64,000 nt of DNA from assembly GCA_029288485.1 (NCBI GenBank), contig JARIHC010000005.1, forward strand, positions 24,067 to 88,066, given 5' to 3'. Origin of the DNA: Candidatus Saccharimonadota bacterium. GTDB lineage: Bacteria; Patescibacteriota; Saccharimonadia; Saccharimonadales; UBA4665. The notes beneath the pieces are model-generated. The model had not been told where the DNA came from, ran no database searches, and saw only the letters and a list, made by a program, of their open reading frames with translations. How positions within the stretch are numbered: the stretch's first letter is position 1; every line of letters starts with the position of its first letter. Both the position numbers and the translations under genes were made by a program. Below, one piece after another: positions 59,444 to 64,000 of the stretch.

Positions 59444-59545
59444 TTTGTATTTTAGTATTAAGCACGGCCAAGCCGCTATCAATGTCTCTATTATACCATT
59501 ATAAGATGTAATTAAGAACCTGTGGAAGGAATTAATAAAAAAAGC

Positions 59546-59574
59546 TTGTCAATATAAACCAATAGCGCTATACT
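59546..59574 (+). promoter_or_regulatory. promoter of the cupredoxin-like/surface-protein operon
   Basis: TTGTCA (59546-59551) and TATACT (59569-59574) are 17 bp apart. The leader to ATG 59631 is about 50 nt and contains a 6-bp inverted repeat TCAGTC-TAC-GACTGA (59602-59616). The rest of the 187-bp gap from 59444 shows nothing else I can name. Confidence 0.6.
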
Positions 59575-59630
59575 TCGGGCAATAAGTAAGTGAGGGTTGT
59601 GTCAGTCTACGACTGAGCGAGAAGGTGCTT

Positions 59631-60053
59631 ATGGAAGAACAAACAAGCGACGTAAAAAAATTAAGAGGCGCAAAGAAAACGCAAAGATTTTATGCTTTGG
59701 CCGCTCTTGGTGCTTTTCTGGTGCTCATAGTAGTAGTTTCTTTATTAACCATCTCTCATAAAAACCACACGAAAGCTACTCCAGTAGCAGAAGTTAGCAT
59801 AACTAACAAAGGCTTTGAGCCCTCTACTCTTGTTGTTAAGAAAGGTACCGAAATTGTATGGACAAACAGCGATAGTGCTCTTCATCAAGTAGTTGCTAAC
59901 CCATATCCTACGGGCAAGGACTTGCCGAGGTTAAAATCAGAAATCCTTAATAACAACCAAACATATTCCTATTTAACTAGCCAAACAGGCAGTTTTGGTT
60001 ACCATGATCAGATAAAACCAACAATTAACGGAACCATCGTAGTTAAAAAATAG
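59631..60053 (+). CDS. membrane-anchored cupredoxin-like domain, copper ligands lost
   Basis: 140 residues. A charged start and one membrane helix (about residues 23-45) precede a single cupredoxin-like domain exposed outside: VSITNKGFEPSTLVVKKG, IVWTNSDSALHQV and the terminal FGYHDQIKPTINGTIVV. In copper-binding relatives the last strand reads like YHCxxHxxM; here Cys, His and Met are Asp, Lys and Ile, and only the early His remains. It may be a structural module. GAAGG precedes ATG 59631, and its stop overlaps the next start (TAGTG). Confidence 0.78.
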   Translation: MEEQTSDVKKLRGAKKTQRFYALAALGAFLVLIVVVSLLTISHKNHTKATPVAEVSITNKGFEPSTLVVKKGTEIVWTNSDSALHQVVANPYPTGKDLPRLKSEILNNNQTYSYLTSQTGSFGYHDQIKPTINGTIVVKK

Positions 60054-63000
60054 TGAAACTCATGAAACAAGTTACGGCCTTTGTCGGTCAGGTACCAGAG
60101 AAGTTTACACAGAGGAAGTTGCCTAAAATCCCCCTTGTAATAGCCGCTCTCCTGGTGGGCTCCTTAGGGGCCTATTTTATTTTGGCTTCGCATGCGGCTA
60201 CCGGCTGTACGACTACCTTGAGTGTTAACGCTAGCATTAATAACGCGCTTTCCAGTGCCTCTCCTGGATCGGTAGTTTGTCTTAGCGCAGGCAATTGGTC
60301 AGCTCAGACGCTTTCGAGTGTAGCGCCGTCAGGTATGGTTACGCTGCAGCCGGCGCCAGGCGCGACGGTTCATATTGCCGGCATAACTCTAAAAAGCTCA
60401 AACACAACTAAAAACCTGACCATCCAAGGATTGTATGTAGGTAGCGGCGGGATACAGTCCTTGTGTGCGATGAGCAACGTAGTATTCCAGTACAACACTA
60501 TTCAAAATATTCAGGCGGGCAACGCTTTTTATTTCTATGGTGGCAGTTGCGGCAACGATGCGGCCAAACAAACCAATATATCTATGCTGAACAACCAAAT
60601 GGATCATGTAGGGGACTGTGTAACTGTCGCTGGCGGTGACAGCATGGAGCAAAACTTTACTTTCAAAAATAATGTCTGCGGTCCGAACATAGGTTATGGT
60701 GTGACCACGGGTAACCAGTATTCACATTACGTCGAGATTGGCTGTATAGGTGGCGGTACTTTTGATAACAATGCTTTTCTGGGCCCTTATGATGCCACAG
60801 CCTTGTCTAATACTAATGTGTCGACAGCCGTCCACAACAATGTCTTTCACTGTTTCGGCGATGGATCAAATGTTAGTTTCTCCAATAATATAATTTGGCA
60901 TGCTCAGTCTCGTGCCCAGACAGTACTTATACAGTCTGGCAAGATGGACAACATAACACTGCACAATAATCTATTCGTCAACGATCCATTCTGTCATAGC
61001 GATGCAAGCAACTGTCCGGCTCAAGATATTGAAATATATCCTACGCATGGGCTTACAGTTACCAATAACACTATAGCCACTACAGCCTGGGGTTTACACT
61101 TTCCCTCTGTTTGTAACGACGGCTGTTATGCCAGTGGCCAAAATGGGAACATATCGAATAACGTCGTAGAATCTGCAGGCATAGACGGGAATAATGATTA
61201 TTCTGATACAAGTGGTTGCGGCAGCGGATGCGTAACCGGCAACAATGTCTCCTATGATAGTAGTGCCCCCGGCAGTCCCAACGTTAAGAATTGGGCGCCC
61301 AGCTACACGTCAACCAGTTGGACCCCGCCAAACGGAGAACCCTATACTGCACCCCCTAATGGCTACTACGTTGCTAAAGGCTTGCCATTTACGGCTGGTT
61401 GGGATGGAGCAGGCGGCCCGCCAAATGGCGGCGTAGGCGCTATAGCTTTTCTGAGCGGTAATGGCGGTGGCGGATCTAGCGACACCACAGCTCCCACTGT
61501 CTCTCTATCAGCTCCTTCTGGTGGTTCCACTGTCTCAGGCTCAGTAACAGTATCAGCTAACGCTTCAGACAATGTAGGTGTCACCAGTGTCCAGTTCAAA
61601 CTAGATGGCAACAACCTAGGTTCTGCCGACTCATCAAGTCCATACTCTACTAGCTGGGATACTACAGGTACATCTAATGGTACTCACACCCTAACCGCCA
61701 TAGCCACTGATGCAGCAGGCAACTCAGCAACTGCAGCTAACGTAAGCGTAACTGTCAATAACACTACTGGTGGCTCTGGCGGTAGTAGTGCTTGTACGGT
61801 GACGCTCAGTAATGGAGCCAATCTAGCTAACACCCTTTCGTCAGCCGCTGGCGGTGCTGTTATTTGCTTGAACAACGGCACGTATGGTGCATCTTTGAGC
61901 CAGGTTAACAAGGCAAGTATAGTGACTGTGCAGCCTGCTCCAGGCCAGACGGCTAATATTGACTACTCTTTGTTGAATAAGGCTACCAACATTCGTTTTA
62001 AAAACCTGCATTTCATTGGCGGAGTGGAGGTTCTCGGCCCATCAAGCTTCATCCAATTTGTCAATGATGAATTTACCGGCGAATTTGGAATACATATAGA
62101 CGGCCAGCAGGCTAGCGGCGGCTCTGAAGTCACCGACGTCTTAATTGATGGAAATTATATACACGACCTTGATTTTACCGGCGATGAAGGTACGGCTAAA
62201 GGCAACGGCATTAAAGCAACTAATGGTATTGAGCATCTAACCATATCAAATAACATCATAAAAAGCACGGCCGAAGATTATATTAACATTGCTGATCCTA
62301 CTAATCTGACAATCGACCATAATACTTTCTTGGGCCCAAGCTTACGTGAGCCTAACCACTCGGCAGTACACCAAGACCTTGTGCAGGTATTTGGCGGCGG
62401 AGCTAACGTCACGTTTACTAACAACGTTGCGCATGATACGGGGACCAATGAATCGCTGATGTTCCAAGACGCTACACTCCAAAATGTACGAATTGAAAAT
62501 AACTTGTTTGATCGTGACTCCGACGGCTATACCTGTCAGGTATACCAGTCTATCGGCCTAACCCTTAAGTCCAATACTGTTCTTGGCACTTGGGGTTGTT
62601 TAGTTAGGGATGCTGCTTCTCGCTCAGGCGGCTCCAACTACCAAGTTGACCACAACATTTTTGCAAATTCAGTAGCAGGCCACACCGGCTTAGCTGTTGA
62701 GGGCCGCGCTGCATCGTGGGGTACGTATGACTATAATGTATCTGATGATGGGTCAGTTGCCGGTAGCCACAGCATACAGAACTGGAATCCTTCATGGCAG
62801 AACACTGCCTGGAGCCCTACAGCACAACAATCTGCCACGCCAACTGGCTATTATCAGCCGCCAGCAAGCAATTTGCCCTTTGCGGCGGGTTACCAGGGTT
62901 CTATAGGTGCGCCGTCATTCAGGTCCACCTCCTCCGGAGGCGGTGGCACTACTGACACCACAGCTCCAACTGTCTCCTTTGCTTCGCCTGCCAATAATGC

Positions 63001-64000
63001 CACCGTCTCCGGAACTGTCACGGCTACCGCTAATGCCTCAGATGACACTGGTGTCACTAAGGTAGAGATATCTCTAGATGGTACGCTCAAGATGACCGAC
63101 ACCCAAAGCCCCTACAACTACTCCTTTGACTCTAAGACTCTATCTAATGGCGCCCACACTCTATCTGCTAAAGCCTATGATGCTGCTGGTAACACTAAGA
63201 CAGCCACCATCACTATTAATGTCAACAATCCTGACACCACACCGCCTAGTACACCGTCTAATCTAAGTGCTACCGCTCAGGATGCTACCACCGTCAAACT
63301 GTCCTGGACTGCTAGCACTGACACTGGCACAGGCGCCACTGGCGTAGCTAAGTACAACGTGCTGAGAAACGGTGTAGTCATTGCCCAGCCAACCACTACT
63401 TCCTACACGGACAGCAGCGCGGCTGCTAATACCTCCTACAACTATGTAGTACAAGCAGTAGACGGTGCCGGCAATGTATCTAGTAGCTCTAATACTGCTA
63501 CCGTAAAGACACCAACAGCACCAGACACTACTGCACCAACCCTGCCAGCTAGCCTAAGCGGCACCGCTGTATCCATCAACCAGATCAACCTAAGCTGGAA
63601 TGCTAGTACTGACACTGGTGGCTCTGGCCTGGCTGGCTACAACATCTACCGCGGCGGTACTAAGATAAACTCTAGCTTAGTTACTACTACTTCATATGGA
63701 GACAGTACTGTCTCTCCAGACACCACCTACAGTTACCAAGTAGAGGCCGTAGACGGCGCTGGCAACAAGAGTGCCAAGACTACAGCTATTAGTGTGAAGA
63801 CGCCCAAGCAGATCAAAGGCGACGTTGCTGGCCCAGCTGGTGCTCCCGACGGTAAAATTAACCTAACTGACGTCAGCTACGAAATACGCCATTACAACAC
63901 CACTGATACTACAGGCGATGTCTCCGGACCTAACGGCGTACCGGATGGCAAAGTAGATATCTATGACCTGAGTTATATAATTAGGAATTACGGGAATTAG
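60053..64000 (+). CDS. large exported beta-helix/Ig/FN3 protein with C-terminal dockerin-like repeats
   Basis: 1315 residues; the stop codon is the last three bases of the window, so the gene is complete. A membrane anchor at about residues 27-46 is followed by a right-handed beta-helix region (about 50-470, rich in Asn turns), an Ig-like domain (about 477-572), a second beta-helix (about 580-960), a second Ig-like domain (about 968-1060), two fibronectin type III domains (about 1063-1155 and 1157-1252) and two Ca-binding loops of dockerin type, DVAGPAGAPDGKINLTD and DVSGPNGVPDGKVDIYD. It is probably anchored on the surface and could bind or cleave polysaccharide or tether other proteins. The GTG at 60053 overlaps the previous stop; ATG 60062 is an alternative. 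Confidence 0.85.
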   Translation: MKLMKQVTAFVGQVPEKFTQRKLPKIPLVIAALLVGSLGAYFILASHAATGCTTTLSVNASINNALSSASPGSVVCLSAGNWSAQTLSSVAPSGMVTLQPAPGATVHIAGITLKSSNTTKNLTIQGLYVGSGGIQSLCAMSNVVFQYNTIQNIQAGNAFYFYGGSCGNDAAKQTNISMLNNQMDHVGDCVTVAGGDSMEQNFTFKNNVCGPNIGYGVTTGNQYSHYVEIGCIGGGTFDNNAFLGPYDATALSNTNVSTAVHNNVFHCFGDGSNVSFSNNIIWHAQSRAQTVLIQSGKMDNITLHNNLFVNDPFCHSDASNCPAQDIEIYPTHGLTVTNNTIATTAWGLHFPSVCNDGCYASGQNGNISNNVVESAGIDGNNDYSDTSGCGSGCVTGNNVSYDSSAPGSPNVKNWAPSYTSTSWTPPNGEPYTAPPNGYYVAKGLPFTAGWDGAGGPPNGGVGAIAFLSGNGGGGSSDTTAPTVSLSAPSGGSTVSGSVTVSANASDNVGVTSVQFKLDGNNLGSADSSSPYSTSWDTTGTSNGTHTLTAIATDAAGNSATAANVSVTVNNTTGGSGGSSACTVTLSNGANLANTLSSAAGGAVICLNNGTYGASLSQVNKASIVTVQPAPGQTANIDYSLLNKATNIRFKNLHFIGGVEVLGPSSFIQFVNDEFTGEFGIHIDGQQASGGSEVTDVLIDGNYIHDLDFTGDEGTAKGNGIKATNGIEHLTISNNIIKSTAEDYINIADPTNLTIDHNTFLGPSLREPNHSAVHQDLVQVFGGGANVTFTNNVAHDTGTNESLMFQDATLQNVRIENNLFDRDSDGYTCQVYQSIGLTLKSNTVLGTWGCLVRDAASRSGGSNYQVDHNIFANSVAGHTGLAVEGRAASWGTYDYNVSDDGSVAGSHSIQNWNPSWQNTAWSPTAQQSATPTGYYQPPASNLPFAAGYQGSIGAPSFRSTSSGGGGTTDTTAPTVSFASPANNATVSGTVTATANASDDTGVTKVEISLDGTLKMTDTQSPYNYSFDSKTLSNGAHTLSAKAYDAAGNTKTATITINVNNPDTTPPSTPSNLSATAQDATTVKLSWTASTDTGTGATGVAKYNVLRNGVVIAQPTTTSYTDSSAAANTSYNYVVQAVDGAGNVSSSSNTATVKTPTAPDTTAPTLPASLSGTAVSINQINLSWNASTDTGGSGLAGYNIYRGGTKINSSLVTTTSYGDSTVSPDTTYSYQVEAVDGAGNKSAKTTAISVKTPKQIKGDVAGPAGAPDGKINLTDVSYEIRHYNTTDTTGDVSGPNGVPDGKVDIYDLSYIIRNYGN
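61481..63235 (+). repeat. duplicated Ig-like domain coding segments
   Basis: Two segments, about 61481-61768 and 62954-63235, encode the same Ig-like domain and begin with nearly identical DNA (GACACCACAGCTCCCACTGT and GACACCACAGCTCCAACTGT). Each follows a beta-helix block, so the protein looks built from a duplicated beta-helix plus Ig unit. Confidence 0.6.

Noticed and set aside
1..64000. UGA read as an amino acid (recoded CPR genetic code)
   Set aside because: Several conserved genes end in TGA at the expected length and no conserved gene is interrupted by in-frame TGA.
1..64000. tRNA, rRNA, CRISPR arrays, insertion sequences, prophage or attachment sites
   Set aside because: Intergenic regions are short and none shows a cloverleaf, spaced direct repeats or transposase-like coding; I see no support for any.

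Overview
The window reads as a compact chromosomal segment of a Patescibacteria/CPR bacterium, most likely a Candidatus Saccharibacteria (TM7)-type genome. This is an inference from gene content and architecture, not from a marker phylogeny. TGA is used as an ordinary stop (for example gatA, rnhB and the gene at 22095), which argues against the UGA-recoding Gracilibacteria and Absconditabacteria. About 65 protein genes fill almost all of the sequence. No tRNA, rRNA, CRISPR array, insertion sequence or prophage was recognised, and no gene-free stretch exceeds 300 bases; the longest are 11199-11434 and 59444-59630, both described below.

Layout. 1-2467: end of a ZIP metal transporter, an exported L,D-transpeptidase, RmuC and a small orphan. 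2464-6557 (minus): a glycoside hydrolase, a dihydroorotate dehydrogenase and a purF broken by a one-base frameshift. 6621-14637: pheST, Nudix, anchored FKBP, a glutaredoxin/thioredoxin reductase pair with its own strong promoter, a flavin reductase, a glycerophosphodiesterase and pyrophosphatase. 14703-19984: a carbon-metabolism block (gap, rpiB, rpe, split transketolase, class II fba) with a receiver-only response regulator on the other strand. 19977-25976: orphans, a PfkB kinase, a LOG-like protein and uvrB. 25984-33745: the most unusual locus, described below. 33852-37337: gatC-gatA-(HEPN-like small protein)-gatB. 37358-42045: orphans, a methyltransferase, twin lipoproteins, galU and a YtxG/YtxH-like pair. 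42104-53402: dnaE, a CAP-domain protein, an orphan antitoxin-like regulator, a SpoU methylase, a PilB-type ATPase, malic enzyme, rplS, rnhB, yraN and an orphan. 53410-64000: M1 aminopeptidase, nusA with a terminator in its leader, a lipoprotein, a membrane protein, and a cupredoxin-like gene followed by a 1315-residue exported beta-helix/Ig/FN3/dockerin-like protein that ends exactly at the window edge.

The candidate undescribed system lies at 25984-32930. A MoxR-type AAA+ ATPase with an N-terminal cysteine cluster is divergent from a five-gene operon. The operon begins with a protein joining an HExxH metallopeptidase-like region to a C-terminal VWA domain through an acidic linker. The four genes after it encode two pairs of paralogues with no recognised domain. 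All four begin with a shared module of about 26 residues (F-x-V-[PS]-D-x-x-x-x-[DE]-L ... AG-x-x-S-x-A-x-x-L). A shared N-terminal module on otherwise different proteins next to a MoxR/VWA pair suggests a set of clients or effectors handled by one ATPase machine.

Two genome-wide features also stand out. First, more than 20 genes have a clear -10 hexamer (TATAAT, TACAAT, TATACT or TAAAAT, often as extended TGn) ending only 6-10 nt before the start codon, exactly 6 nt in about a dozen. They therefore appear to be transcribed as leaderless mRNAs, while others (gap, grx, nusA, the lipoproteins) keep a leader with a Shine-Dalgarno sequence. Second, convergent neighbours are packed so tightly that four pairs share their stop codons in a 4-nt overlap, leaving no room for intrinsic terminators.
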